Assembly: GCF_932276165.1 (NCBI RefSeq)
Contig: NC_064009.1
Coordinates: forward strand, 9,734,001-9,798,000
DNA: 64,000 nt
Direction: 5' to 3'
Origin: Plutella xylostella
Taxonomy: Eukaryota > Arthropoda > Insecta > Lepidoptera > Plutellidae
The position numbers were made by a program, and so were the translations under genes. Below, piece by piece: positions 1 through 10,226 of this stretch; position 1 is the first letter of the stretch; every line of letters starts with the position of its first letter. Below the pieces are notes generated by a model. It had not been told where the DNA came from, did no database searches, and was given only the letters and a program-made list of their open reading frames with translations.

Positions 1-96
1 GCCTTATATCTCTGTTCTTATTACTTCTTATTAGTGGCAGAGTGAAACTGGACAGAAGAGAAATGCAGTCAATCAATAAGAACAAAGATATAAGGC
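1..96. repeat. Short fold-back element at left edge
   Basis: The first 21 bases (GCCTTATATCTCTGTTCTTA and one more) are matched by the reverse complement of bases 76-96 with one mismatch, giving a 96-bp hairpin-like unit. It may be cut by the window edge. A miniature inverted-repeat element is the simplest reading, but its superfamily cannot be told. Confidence 0.5.
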
Positions 97-998
97 GTTA
101 TTTATAAGTTTGAATTTTTCATAGTACAAAGCCATAGGAAACAGTGTCCCAAGGTACAAACGTGTAACGTACCTTGGGTCAAAACAAGCATTTTTACTTT
201 TATCTTAATTTAATAAAATCTGGCCACACCAAAGCTCCAGCACAAATACTAGTGATAATAGATTATATATCCTACCGAATAAAGAAAATTTCACATTAAG
301 GGTCTGCAATAGGCAATCGAGGGTTGGCATTGTCATAGAATTATGTAGTAAATGATGCTCTACAGCCTTGAAAAAAATCACACAGGTAGCCGAAGAGTCT
401 AGCTAGGTGCTGAATCATTCGAATTTAAGTAAATGCTTATGGATAACTGTAAATTAATTACGAAAAACCAGTAAATCACACTCCCGTATTGTAACAACTG
501 TGTCGTAATTATCAAGAATTTTCATATGATTCTTATCAAATTATAAAGATAAATGCTTGGACTAGGCGCTAAATACCTTGTTTTTTAATAAACACACACC
601 TATTTTGTGTAAATTAATCCCAAACTTGAGCAATTTTTTTCCCTCAAATCTTCATACAAATATCTATGGCGGCTTTCTGTGTTATAAAATCATAAACACA
701 AGCGACGTTTGACTCAGTCGGCCGGTGGCCTCCAAAGAAGGGTCACGTCGGTTTAGGCGGCACTGACAGCTCGCGATCTAATTGTGTACAGACACAAAAT
801 CACTGCACATTGGTTGTCATTGCACTTTTTCAACTTTTATGACACCAACATAATTTGATTTGAAATTGAGGAAGCATAATTCTTATACTATATTCAATAA
901 ATTAAATGATAATGTTTTTATTAGTTAAGTCCATGGTACTTCTTGATTAAATTATAATTATTAATGCCTAACTAAAACTAACTAATATAAAATTAAAA

Positions 999-1229
999 TT
1001 AAACTAAAAAGAAGATGCTGGCCAGATCGCTGCCACTGTCGGGTAGGGTACCCAAGACGCTGGCCGCGTTACCCCGCTATATAGCGATGCTTAGCCTTTG
1101 TGATAGGTAAGTGCCAGCCCTAGGGTCCCTTGAGACTTCTATTAGTCTGCTGCTGATGTCTTTAAAAAGCTGACGTGCCTCCGGTCCCCACGGCCCTGGG
1201 ATGAGGAGCAGGAATATAGTGAATGGATC
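999..1229 (-). pseudogene. C-terminal remnant of a LINE reverse-transcriptase polyprotein
   Basis: Read on the minus strand this gives about 75 residues ending LASIFFLV and a stop. It carries a block typical of the C-terminal end of many non-LTR retrotransposon ORFs (LSQRLSIAI, then RGNAASVLGTLP). One in-frame TAG interrupts it where a glutamine would fit (AI*RGN), so this copy is dead. The AT-rich sequence down to about 835 would be its 3' untranslated tail. The match to LINE C-termini is from memory of the motif and the clade is not assigned. Confidence 0.55.
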
Positions 1230-1390
1230 TAAGTGATGACAATATGTAGGAAGATTAGGTTAGGATTCAAAAACACAGTCTCATGGTGCTGGTTGAGGCA
1301 TGGTCTCGTGAGGATCTGATGAGGGCAGTAACACGGAGGTGACTGACTTTTATTTCAAAGATTTAATAGCTAAAAGCATCGAGTTTGGGC

Positions 1391-1719
1391 GCGGTGGTAG
1401 CTCAGTCGAGTAAGCGCCCGCTTCTCACGCAAGAGATGCGGGTTCGAATCACGGCGCCGACATGTAGTTACCAATGAGTTCTTTTAACTTAAGTACAATG
1501 TATACCATCGCTCTAACGGTGAAGGAAAACATCGTGAGGAAACCTGCATATCTAGATTTAGTACATCTAGATATGTGAACCCACCAACCCGCAGTGGACC
1601 AGCGTGGTGGGAAATGGTTCAAGCTTAGGAAGGCAGTTTAGACCTTGGGGATATGTACAAAGGTTCCACTCGAGAGAGCCAGGTGCAGGTACTTACACCC
1701 CCACAGATAATAGAATAGA
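1391..1719 (+). mobile_element. tRNA-derived SINE, family A, with target duplication
   Basis: The head GCGGTGGTAGCTCAGTC... followed by GGGTTCGAATC is a degenerate tRNA (A and B boxes of a pol III promoter). The anticodon-loop equivalent CTCACGC would place CAC, so a tRNA-Val ancestor is possible. A lepidopteran tail follows (CGCTCTAACGGTGAAGGAAA, TCTAGATATGTGAACCCAC) and it ends in a GAATA-type simple repeat. The 13-bp duplication ATCGAGTTTGGGC flanks it exactly (1378-1390 and 1720-1732), which proves insertion by retrotransposition. Other copies lie at 7204-7459, 7460-7682, 54904-55255 and 56378-56700. Confidence 0.88.
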
Positions 1720-1732
1720 ATCGAGTTTGGGC

Positions 1733-2793
1733 TATTAAGTATGTTTTTCAAAGAGAGAGAGAAAGATATTTTAGGTTTTCTCTGGATTAGTTAGGTTTAC
1801 TGGGTTTACTAAATTCATTCGTAACGTAAAATTGTCAATGACGGAATTTCTTCTATAGACAGTAGCCACTAATTGTTAGGTTCATTAACATTGTTGGAAT
1901 AAGAATTTAATTTTAACTTCATAATGTAACGGAGGTTTTAAAAAAAAAAGAAGTGACGTTTGGGGAATTGGTCTATGGACTCGAGATGGATTGATTCTTA
2001 GATTTTGTGATTGATGTTAAAAATTGTTAAAGTGCGAAAAGTACGAATATAAGCGAATGGTCGAAAGTTATACGGTGTCTCATTTCACTCAAGGATAGAA
2101 TACAAGCACACATAAGAAGGATTAGCGCCTTTATGTAACATTTCAGAAGTGGGATGTTTCCGCGTGCATTTTTGTTGTAAGAATCTTAATAATGACTTTA
2201 TTAATCTTGTGAATACTACGATTTTATGTGGAATACAATAGTATACTTAATAGCTTCAATTAACAATGGATATTTTACCCACGAGTGAAGTTAAACTTAA
2301 ATGCCAAAAGTTTTCATAACCTCAAATAGTTAGAAAATGAGGAAAAATTGTGTTTAATTATGAATGCAAGTAGGTACAAACAGTTTTATAGACATAACTG
2401 TTAGTCTATATCAATATAGTTAGTTACGCGACCCATAAAGCATCCCTTTGGAAACAAGTGACATATTTATATTTGGTCCCAAAACTTATACACAGAGTAG
2501 TTAATGCTGCCTAAGAGGTGGTACATGTCTGGTGCCGATTCAAACCATGTTTTTTTTGTGTGCGAGTTTCAGAGACACCACATTGGGGACCAAGATGGTC
2601 CCAGGACCATGGTTTGAAAAGAAGAAGAAGGGCCCAAGGTGCCCAAGGCCGAGATCACCGAGTCCAGGGTGCCATGGAGGATGAGGCCCGGGCCAGGGTC
2701 TGTGCTTGAACAGAAGGCAGCTGGAGCGGAGCAGTGGCTGCAGCGGAGCAGACGGCAGCTGGAGGCTGGAGCGGAGCAGACGGTGGTTGCTGC
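1733..2793. other. No gene seen; flank of the minisatellite
   Basis: 1733-2515 is AT-rich, presumably multiplexin intron, with nothing recognised. From about 2550 the sequence becomes GC-rich (GGGCCCAAGGTGCCCAAGGC) and leads into the 20-bp minisatellite. Part of 2600-2790 may belong to the same retroelement as the gag-like fragment after it. Short frames here are open on several strands and none has independent coding support. Confidence 0.4.
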
Positions 2794-3217
2794 GGAGAGG
2801 ACAGCCGGAGCAGAGAGAGGACAGCGGGAGCGGAGAGAGGACAGCCGGAGCGGAGAGAGGACAGCCGGAGCGGAGAGAGGACAGCCCGAGCGGAGAGAGG
2901 ACAGCCAGAGCGGAGAGAGGACAGCCGGAGCGGAGAGAGGACAGCCAGAGCGGAGAGAGGACAGCCAGAGCGGAGAGAGGACAGCCAGAGCGGAGAGAGG
3001 ACAGCCGGAGCGGAGAGAGGACAGCCGGAGCGGAGAGAGGACAGCCGGAGCGGAGAGAGGACAGCCGGAGCGGAGAGAGGACAGCCGGAGCGGAGAGTGG
3101 AAAGCCGGAGCGGAGAGAGGACAGCCGGAGCGGAGAGAGGACAGCCGGAGCGGAGAGAGGACAGCCGGAGCGGAGAGAGGACAGCCAGAGCGGGGAGAGG
3201 ACAGCTGGAGCAGAGGA
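2794..3217. repeat. 20-bp minisatellite, about 21 copies
   Basis: The unit is ACAGCCGGAGCGGAGAGAGG, repeated with a strict 20-base period and a few substitutions (CCGGAG/CCAGAG/CCCGAG). Because 20 is not a multiple of three and the unit lacks stop triplets in most frames, nearly every frame on both strands stays open. This yields several overlapping apparent proteins rich in Glu-Arg or Ser-Pro-Leu, which are artefacts of the repeat. A degenerate GGAGCGGAGCAG run precedes it (2720-2790). Confidence 0.93.
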
Positions 3218-3319
3218 AAGCTGGAGATAGCAAAGGACTGGTTTGAGGTAAAGAGGTTGGTCTTGTCCATAAAGAGATATTTTTGAATTATTAAGGGATA
3301 GCTTTACAACACTACCATT

Positions 3320-3637
3320 CACTTTGCACTGCAAAAGCTTCAAGGTCTGGCTAAGATTTGGTATGAAGGTCTTAATTCTATTCTCTTGACTAGACCAGAG
3401 TGGCAAGGAAAACTTTTAAGTGTGTTCCGTATGAACAAATTATGGCCAGATCTTGGAAGAGGTGCTTGGCAGAAAAGAAGACTTGATTGGTCAATTGAGG
3501 TTTGTTTTTGTGAGAGGTTGTCTCTTCTCAATCAATGTGGTGTTCAGAGAGAGAGTGTGCTGCTAACTGTATCGTACACTGACTTGGTAAACAGGGACTT
3601 AGATTGGATGATTTGGTTTTGCGCTGTTTTCATCTAG
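3320..3637 (+). pseudogene. Retroelement gag-like fragment
   Basis: An open frame of about 105 codons starts within ...HFALQKLQGLAKIWYEGL and continues RPEWQGKLLSVF, then WQKRRLDWSIEV and LSLLNQCGV. The order Leu-x-Gly-x-Ala-x-x-Trp-Tyr, Trp-x-x-x-Leu-x-x-x-Phe, then KRR...LLNQC resembles the capsid part of gag in insect Ty3/gypsy-like LTR elements. No LTRs, zinc knuckle, protease or reverse transcriptase was found next to it, so it is an isolated relic. The preceding minisatellite may have expanded inside its N-terminal part. Assignment rests on recalled pattern similarity only. Confidence 0.45.
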
Positions 3638-3941
3638 ATCTGTTGTTGCAATTCTTGATGAGCAGTGGGGATTCCAGCTCTACAGGACAGGCGGAAATCA
3701 GCTATGCGAAATATCAGCTTGATATCTTTACCCGTTTCTGAGAAAAAGGGCAGTGACAGACAGTCAGTCAGACAGACGGATAACAAAGAGATCTTATAAC
3801 GGTTGCTTTTTTCCTTTTGAGGTACGAAACTCTAAAAATATGAAAAAATATTATTCTGCCACCAAAAAATATACTTACAAACATACAATCGAAAAATATT
3901 ACCCTCCTCCTTCGGCAGTCGGGTAAAAACAAGTGAGACAG

Positions 3942-4102
3942 GGGGTCAATCTGAACTTTTGTTCTACGAGTTTTAAAAATTAACAAAAAAAAACCTTTTT
4001 CATAGAAACTTTGATGACACGTGACTTTTTACCATGGAAAACGAATATTTTTTTTCGCGAATTTGCAATCTCGTAGAACAAAAGTTGTTCAGAATGACCC
4101 TT
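3942..4102. repeat. MITE-like inverted repeat (GGGTCAATCTGAAC type)
   Basis: The left end GGGTCAATCTGAACTTTTG TTCTACGAG (3942-3970) is mirrored by CTCGTAGAACAAAAGTTGTTCAGAATGACCC (4068-4098), with a 3-base indel and a substitution. About 160 bp in all. The same terminal motif recurs as a near-perfect palindrome at 53696-53767. Confidence 0.6.
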
Positions 4103-4820
4103 TGAGTTGAGTCATCCCCTTTCGGCTTAGTATACCCTTAGTATCTACACTTTAATACCTGTAGTTACCTTTCTACAAGTAAGTAAATACTACATTTGTT
4201 TAGAAAGCTAATCGGGTTCCGAGTATGGATAAAAGTGGCACCCCTATTAATTTCTACTCTTTCCTGGTGCTTACCAGTGTAATTTTAAATTATACTTACC
4301 CTCAAATCACTACTTGAAAATAATTGTCAATAAAGTTGGCGAGTAAAAGTTTATGACCCACTGTGCAAACTTACATGTGTGCGTGTCACTGCGTGTGCTG
4401 TGTGAAGAGCATTGAAAACCCAAATTTGGTGGGGCACGTCACCCTGTACGGGCCCTTAATATCTTAGTTGTACGCTGCTATAGCTTCATTCAAAGTTGGG
4501 GTAGTCGAAAAAGTCCCTAGGTACATTACGTTACCCTACCTGATCATCGGAGGCCTACTCTAGCTCGAAATGAAAAGTTTCATATCGTTCCGCAAAGAGT
4601 ACCAATCGCGCGGCAACACTCCGAAAATACGTAATTTCGTCAAGCGAAAGTAGGCCTCCTGGTATGTACGTGGAGGAGTAGTGTGAATCAGCATACAAGT
4701 CTCAACAAATAGTGCGAATATCAGCCGAGCACCGAGTGCGGCGAGCGGGGTTAGCGGGCCATGAGTAATTTCCACTTTGGGTACTCTGTGTTCTCAACTG
4801 AAAACACGCTTTAACTTTAA

Positions 4821-5180
4821 GGTAAGCGTCCAGTAAGGCCGTGTCCGCACCGCGAATATTTTTCCGCGCGGAATTAATTCGCAATTCTTTAACACATCAA
4901 ATACTATAAGAGTACCTATCCGCACATGCGGAAAAAAAATCTCAAAAAAAATCAACAGGCAAACTTCGATCGCGGAATATAATTCCGGGCGAAAAAATAT
5001 TCGCGCTGCGGACACGGCCTTATTGGTATCGTACGTAGTGTACTAAACGGATTGTCATAATGTATGGAGAAACAGCGTCGGTAATGCCGATGAGATGGAC
5101 GCACTTGTGTGAATTTCTATACAAAAGATACTGAATGCGATGCGTCCGTTGCGTACCATGACGAAAGGTGGACGCTTATC
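4821..5180. mobile_element. MITE with TTTAA target duplication, hosting another MITE
   Basis: The termini GGTAAGCGTCCA (4821) and TGGACGCTTATC (5180) are inverted repeats, and TTTAA flanks both sides (4816-4820, 5181-5185). The internal text GGATTGTCATAATGTATG and GGTAATGCCGATGA...TGGACGCACTTGTGTGAAT is shared with the partial copy at 58356-58522. The 58.4 kb copy is contiguous where this one is interrupted, showing that 4836-5020 was inserted later. Confidence 0.72.
4836..5020. mobile_element. Nested MITE with TA flanks (AGGCCGTGTCCGC termini)
   Basis: A 185-bp element with long terminal inverted repeats: AGGCCGTGTCCGCACCGCGA at the left and the complement of TCGCGCTGCGGACACGGCCT at the right. 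The similarity continues inward through AATATTTTTCCGC. TA dinucleotides lie on both sides (4834-4835, 5021-5022), compatible with a Tc1/mariner-type target. It sits inside the MITE at 4821-5180. Confidence 0.72.
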
Positions 5181-5370
5181 TTTAAGAAATAAGGTGCTGA
5201 AATTAACCCGTATGTGATTGTGTGCAGCGTGAATCCAAACGGATAATTTTATTGGTTTCACGATAGTGAAAGTAGGTTTCAAAACTTTTTAGACGGAAAA
5301 AATTGATCATGGGTCATTCGATTATTGAAGGACCATAAAATTATCTCAAATTTATTTTAGAGTGTGTTAC

Positions 5371-5588
5371 ATTCACGGGCAATGAAAAAGTTCCACTCAC
5401 AAAATGCCGACACTAAACGACGATATTTAATTTAAAATTTGAACAAAATATAACAGTTTTTAGTCAATATCCTGATGCTCTGTTAAATGAACTTCAATTT
5501 TGCAGAAGGCATTATGAAGCTAGCCTTTTCCGTTTAGGAGTAATTTGGTGCTTTTCTTGGTGGAACCCTTCCATGTCCCTAGAGTGTA
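5371..5588. mobile_element. Degenerate MITE, CACTCACGAGCAATG family
   Basis: The left end ATTCACGGGCAATGAAAAAG TTCCAC and the degraded right end GGTGGAACCCTTCCATG...GAGTGTATA match the terminal repeats of the better copies at 11029-11270 and 11911-12145. The internal motif AGGAGTAATTTGGTGCTTTT is shared as well. Confidence 0.55.
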
Positions 5589-7203
5589 TATACCAATGAA
5601 CCACTTTCGATATTTCAGGTTTTACTCATCACGCTATTTTCTCTCACCCAAAACTTCGATCGCAAGTCTAAAGAGACACGATATCTTCGTAGTACCACAG
5701 CTCGGCTAGCAACTAGGAGCTAAACAAAAGCTCTACTACACTGAAATCCTGTGAGCCTCGGTTTAGTTGACGGAGCCCTCAACTTTTGCCTGTCCTCTGT
5801 TGAGGACCTATTCTGTAAATTTTCTAGCGATACAAATCGAATATCCTTATCCATAGAGTAAGTAAACGTTCTTATCATTCGAGATCTTCCAAACCTTGTA
5901 AATAACTATGAATTACCTACTTTGTACCTTACCTTAAACACAGAATAATAACTAGTAGAAGTACAGAAGTCCATCTTTGCAATGGCTTTCAAAGAAATAT
6001 GACTCCATCGCGTAAGCAATAAGATCTAATTAAGATCGCGTTCCAGCCGCACACGTTTTTATTTACTTACCTACCAATTTATTTTTGAGGGAATATGCGC
6101 CTTATTTCACTGGACTACGGTGCATAATAAGTTATACGTGGTTATACGCATTGAAAAAGAAGCCACCTTAGGGTTGCCTCAGCACCATAGACTACAAGGT
6201 TTACTAAGCAACGGACTGAGTTTGTAAAAAGAATGTCATGATTTTAAAACAAAATTAATATGAATTTAGAATACAAAGCTATTCCAAACTTATTTTCTAT
6301 TGGAAATGACTAGTAAAACTACGGCAATTTCATAGTTAAAGACCTATTCATAGATATAAAATATTATTTGAAGTAAAAGAAAGAGGTAGATAGGAACCTA
6401 TATCTACCTAAAACATTTACTTCAGTCAAAAAATGTTTTTTTTCTTCATAATGTGTGATAATATTGAGATGAATGATCATGATGTTCTGTTTTAGTTTAG
6501 TTGAGCACGAATCCCACTCAGCTCCCATTTTATAATCGATTCATTATACATTTTGAGGGAAGTCTTGTGTCTGTAAATTTAATATATTTTTTTTTTATAA
6601 AGTGAAACGTAGTCGAACATAATTAAATAGCGCGCGCGCGTGTGTCGTCTTTCGCTTGCGGCAGCCGACTAGATTGGCCCAGTGTTGCCGCAACGGAGAT
6701 CTCAAAGCGCACATATCCAGCGTTGAAAACGTACATTTAGGGTTAAAACCGTACATGAGCATTTTTTTTAACTGAAATCACCCAATTTAGCTTTTTTATC
6801 TCTTTCACAACTGCTCGTCAGCAGAAGTACTATATTGTATTGGATTTTAGTCCCAAAAAACGCACCTATTTTAATGAGCGTGTAGCGACACATGATTAAG
6901 TCACGTTTTGCAATGTAAGCTTTTTGGTAACTTCCAGTAGCGAACAATGCGCAGACGCTAGTTGTCGTCTCCTTGAATAGTTTGGCCTCAAGAAACCTGC
7001 ATTCATCATTTAACATCAACCCCATAGTAACCCGCACACTGAACCTCAACACTGGTGACCCCGACGTGATCAACAAGCGCATTTTAAAAAGTGATACAAT
7101 TTCCTAAAACCTTCAAAGTAGGTAGGTAGTAGATTAGCCGTGGTACCTTTAATGAATAATTGTTTTAAGTTATAGAAAATCCCCGCAGTTTTATTATATA
7201 CTC
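5589..7203. other. Intronic stretch, nothing recognised
   Basis: AT-rich sequence lying, by inference, in the multiplexin intron that follows exon 10180-10226. A short GC burst (GCGCGCGCGTGTGTCGTC, near 6632) is followed by GGCCCAGTGTTGCCG; a comparable GC-rich patch ending in a reversed version occurs near 9105-9190. I see no exon with both splice signals and no Gly-X-Y coding. Confidence 0.4.
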
Positions 7204-7459
7204 TATTCTATTCACTGTGGAGGTGTGTCGCCTTTGTGCATATCTCCAAGGTCTAAACTGCCTTCCTAAGCTTGGACCATTTCCCACCACGCTGGTCCAC
7301 TGCGGGTTGGAGGTTGACATATCTAGATCTAGCACATCATGTATGCAGGTTTCCTCATGATGTTTTCCTTCACCGTAAGAGCGATGGTATACATTGTACT
7401 TAAGTTAAAAGAACTCATTGGTACATATCAGCGCCGGGATTCGAACCCGCATCTCTGGC
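7204..7459 (-). mobile_element. SINE family A, minus-strand copy
   Basis: Reverse complement of the family A SINE: it starts with the TATTC-type tail, passes through CTAAACTGCCTTCCTAAGC and ATGTTTTCCTTCACCG, and ends in the tRNA-like GGATTCGAACCCGCATCTC. The tRNA head is cut off at 7459, where a plus-strand copy abuts it. A short internal deletion removes part of the GTACTTACACCCCC segment. Confidence 0.8.
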
Positions 7460-7682
7460 GTCGCTCTTACGGTGAAGGAAAACATCGTGAGGAAACCTGC
7501 ATATCTAGATTTAGCACATCTAGATATTATGTGAACCCACCAACCCGCAGTGGACCAGCGTGGTGGGAAATGGTCCAAGATTAGGAAGGCAGTTTAGACC
7601 TTGGGGACATGCAAAAAGGTTCTACTCGAGAGAGCCAGGTGCAGGTACTTACACCCCCACAGAGAATAGAATAGAATAGGAT
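7460..7682 (+). mobile_element. SINE family A, headless plus-strand copy abutting an inverted copy
   Basis: It begins abruptly at CGCTCTTACGGTGAAGGAAA without the tRNA head and runs to a (GAATA) tail at about 7682. Together with 7204-7459 it forms a head-to-head inverted pair; about 65 bp of each arm (7319-7384 against 7461-7525) would pair around a 75-base loop. Confidence 0.8.
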
Positions 7683-8232
7683 AGAAGTAGGTACCTAATA
7701 GTATTTAAAAAGTTAAGGGGAGACCGTCTAATTTTAACTTTGTATTTATATATCTCGGGTTTGATCCACAAGGTTTCAAAGCATTTTTTTTTTGTATTTA
7801 AATATACCTTTTTAATGATACCTTACACGAAATGGGGTGAGCCGTTTTTTTTCGAATCAACTTTAGGCTGTATGGATTAAAAAAAATTTTTTTTGATAAT
7901 TTTTAATAACCAATTTTTAGATCATCAGTATACATCTCTCCACCAATTTTCGTTGCAATCGGTGCAGAGAACGAGCCAGGACAGACGGACAGACATGACG
8001 AAACCATAAGGAAACTATTGAAAACTAAAAAGTTTAAAATCTATCATCGTCTACTGAACACACGCTCTAAAAAGTATTAAGGAAGAAATATTTAAATACT
8101 TCATAGTGATGTTCAGAAGAAAGCTGTGGTCGTATGTGACATACCCTAAAACTTATGATCGTTTACGGTAAATTAAAGGTACGTATAATAGTCCATAAAT
8201 TAAGATTTTACACATGATATTGGATGTTAAGT

Positions 8233-9032
8233 TAAAACCGGCCAAGTGCGAGTCGGGCTCGCGCACAAAGGGTTCCGTAGCAGCAAATATAATAAACTTT
8301 AAATCAACCTATCTCAAAAACTATAAGAGATACTTTGATCAAACCAAAAATCGTTGAAAGAGTTAATTAGCATGCATCACCTCTATTTTTTTTAGAATTT
8401 TATACCCCGTAGTTATAAAAATAGAGGGGGGGGGACATACTTTTTACGACTTTGAGAGCTGATATCTCAAAAACCGTTCACTTTAAGAAAAATGTTTTTT
8501 AGAAAACTTTATATCATTTTAAAAGACCTTTCCATTGATACCCCACACGGGTATGTACGGTGGCCTGCGCCTAAAAGTATACAGACGGAGTTTTTAAAAT
8601 AGCGATTCCTGATGATGAAGGGACCAGCTACATCTGTTATAAATCCGGGGACGTGTTGTGTGTGATGTGTGTAGCAGTGGTGTTTATGTGGATGTGCTTG
8701 AGCAGCATGTGAGCTTGAGATCACTGTTTTAAAAACTCCGCCTGTATACTTTTAGGCGCAGGCCACCGTACATCGAAAAAAAAAATTTCATCCCTCAGTT
8801 ACATGTATGGGGGGCCCCACCCCCAATTCTTTTTTTTACTATTTAGTGTCATATTTTTGTAGCGGTTTATACAACACATATTCCCATCAAATTTCATCAC
8901 TGTAGTACTTATAGTTTCCGAGTAAATCGGCTGTGACAGACGGACAGACGGACAGACGGACAGACGGACAGACGGACATGACGAAACTATAAGGGTTCCG
9001 TTTTTGCCATTTTGGCTACGGAACCCTAAAAA
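8233..9032 (+). mobile_element. GGTTCCGTAGCC-type lepidopteran repeat, copy with inserted MITE
   Basis: It opens with AACCGGCCAAGTGCGAGTCG and closes with GGCTACGGAACCCTAAAAA, with a (GACAGACG)-type tract near the 3' end. Two more copies in the window, both inverted (19221-19803 and 49965-50512), match along almost the full length. No transposase-like frame is evident. The family is abundant in Lepidoptera, but I do not assign it to a class. This copy alone is interrupted at 8559-8767. Confidence 0.82.
8559..8767. mobile_element. 209-bp MITE with 42-bp inverted termini and GTAC duplication
   Basis: The termini GGTGGCCTGCGCCTAAAAGT and their continuation through ATACAG(A/G)CGGAGTTTTTAAAA are inverted repeats of about 42 bp with one mismatch. 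GTAC is present on both sides (8555-8558, 8768-8771). The inverted copies near 19470 and 50210 have the uninterrupted site GGTATGTACATCG with a single GTAC, so insertion and a 4-bp duplication are shown directly. The DNA-transposon superfamily is not assigned. Confidence 0.9.
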
Positions 9033-9744
9033 GGTACATAACATGAACCGATTACACATGACACATGGGAGGCTCAAATAGTACGTCAAATGTGTAAAAT
9101 GTACGCTAACGGCAACACTGGATTGGCCACGCAGACGTAGCCGGCGACATACTGGCGCCTGCGGCGCCCGCGCGCGGAGTGACACAGGCCTGCCTTAAAC
9201 AAGGTTTTGCGTGTTAAAAAGTTCATAATTGCAATGATCTGTTAGTGAGAATATTATAGGAATTAATTTCACCTCGATAATACTATTTCACAATCTTTGT
9301 AAATCTTATTTTGTTTGACTCCGTTTGTTCTCTAATAAAAATTCTGCCATGATGATAATTTTACAGCTTTCGGTAAGACGATCGTCGACACGACAAGAAG
9401 AAGAAGATGCTTTCGGTATCCCAGTTGAGGTCATAAACACAAACTGCAACTTCTGACGGAGTTAAAAATTATCATTCATATTCCTTACTTAGCTTAGACT
9501 TACCGTGTTAGAATCATAATTATAAAAGCTACAGAATAAGCCCTCCGAACTAAACGAATTGTGACGACTGTCGAATGGAGGATGAAAATTGTCGGAATTG
9601 TATCTCTGCTACTAGAAATGCTCCAAATAACGAATGTTTAGTTTGGTATGCCGGGTTTAGCTGGCTTTGTCCGGGATAACTGTTGATAAGTTTTATTCCG
9701 TGCATACGTTCGTTCCTTATGATCAAGATAACTTTTGCAATATA

Positions 9745-10090
9745 CACTTACGAGCAATGAAAAAGATCCAGTGACAAATAGCACCAAATTACCTAAACGG
9801 AAATTATCGCTGTCTGCAATAATATTGAATTTAAATTTAACAGCGCGTCTCAATATAACCAACCAAAAACGTACGGTTAGGGGCAAAGAAATCTGACCCC
9901 CCTCTCATACTAACAATGCTTCTGAGGGCGTCAGGTTTATTTGCCCCTTACTGTAAATATTAATAAAATTTGTAATGCTTTAAAAAATTGGGGTCATTTG
10001 GTGTCGGTATAAAGATAAAGATAAAAAGTCTTTATCTATTATACATTAAGGTATTTTGAAGTTGGAACTGTTTCTTTGCTCGTGAGTGTA
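9745..10090. mobile_element. CACTCACGAGCAATG-family MITE carrying another small MITE
   Basis: Left end CACTTACGAGCAATGAAAAA next to TA; right end GTTTCTTTGCTCGTGAGTG next to TA at about 10091. The inside shares CAAATAGCACCAAATTAC and the GGTCATTTGGTGTCGGTA motif with sister copies. It is lengthened by a separate small inverted-repeat unit (9874-9953). Confidence 0.65.
9874..9953. mobile_element. 80-bp nested MITE with TA flanks
   Basis: CGGTTAGGGGCAAAGAAATC at the left faces GTTTATTTGCCCCTTACTG at the right, an imperfect inverted repeat flanked by TA at 9872-9873 and 9954-9955. It lies inside the larger MITE, whose sister copies lack it. Confidence 0.5.
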
Positions 10091-10179
10091 TAATCTGAAA
10101 TAAAATATTTCGAGAGTGTTTTTGTTAGTGATTGACATTGCTTTTTTAATCTGTTAGTTGAACATGAAAAATATCTTGC

Positions 10180-10226
10180 CCGAGGTCCTCTATCACCCTT
10201 CTCTCCTCGAAGTCGTAGCGGGTACC
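10180..10226 (-). CDS. Mp: Multiplexin exon: start of the collagen triple helix
   Basis: Minus-strand exon of 47 bases. It follows the acceptor ATTTTCAG and its first two bases (GG) complete the glycine codon begun by the G ending exon 11545-11629. It reads G-YPLRLR-GEKGDRGPR, so the polyproline linker ends and Gly-X-Y triplets begin. The triplet pattern breaks immediately after GPR, where GCAAGA follows; I therefore place the exon end there and infer a GC-AG intron (phase 0). No later exon was found between here and base 1, so most of the collagen region and the C-terminal trimerisation/endostatin part must lie outside the window. Known family role: collagen XV/XVIII proteoglycans of basement membranes. 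Confidence 0.75.

Noticed and set aside
1391..1462. tRNA gene (A and B boxes, cloverleaf-like)
   Set aside because: The acceptor ends do not pair properly and the sequence continues into the SINE body with a target duplication; the same holds for 28790, 46140, 54904 and 56382.
2540..3406. Long minus-strand frame (288 codons, Leu-Ser-Pro rich) and several overlapping plus-strand frames
   Set aside because: They are produced by the 20-bp tandem repeat, which leaves almost all frames open; composition is periodic and no domain is recognisable.
8799..9185. Minus-strand 128-codon frame
   Set aside because: It runs through the GGTTCCG repeat and its (GACAGACG) tract into an unrelated GC patch.
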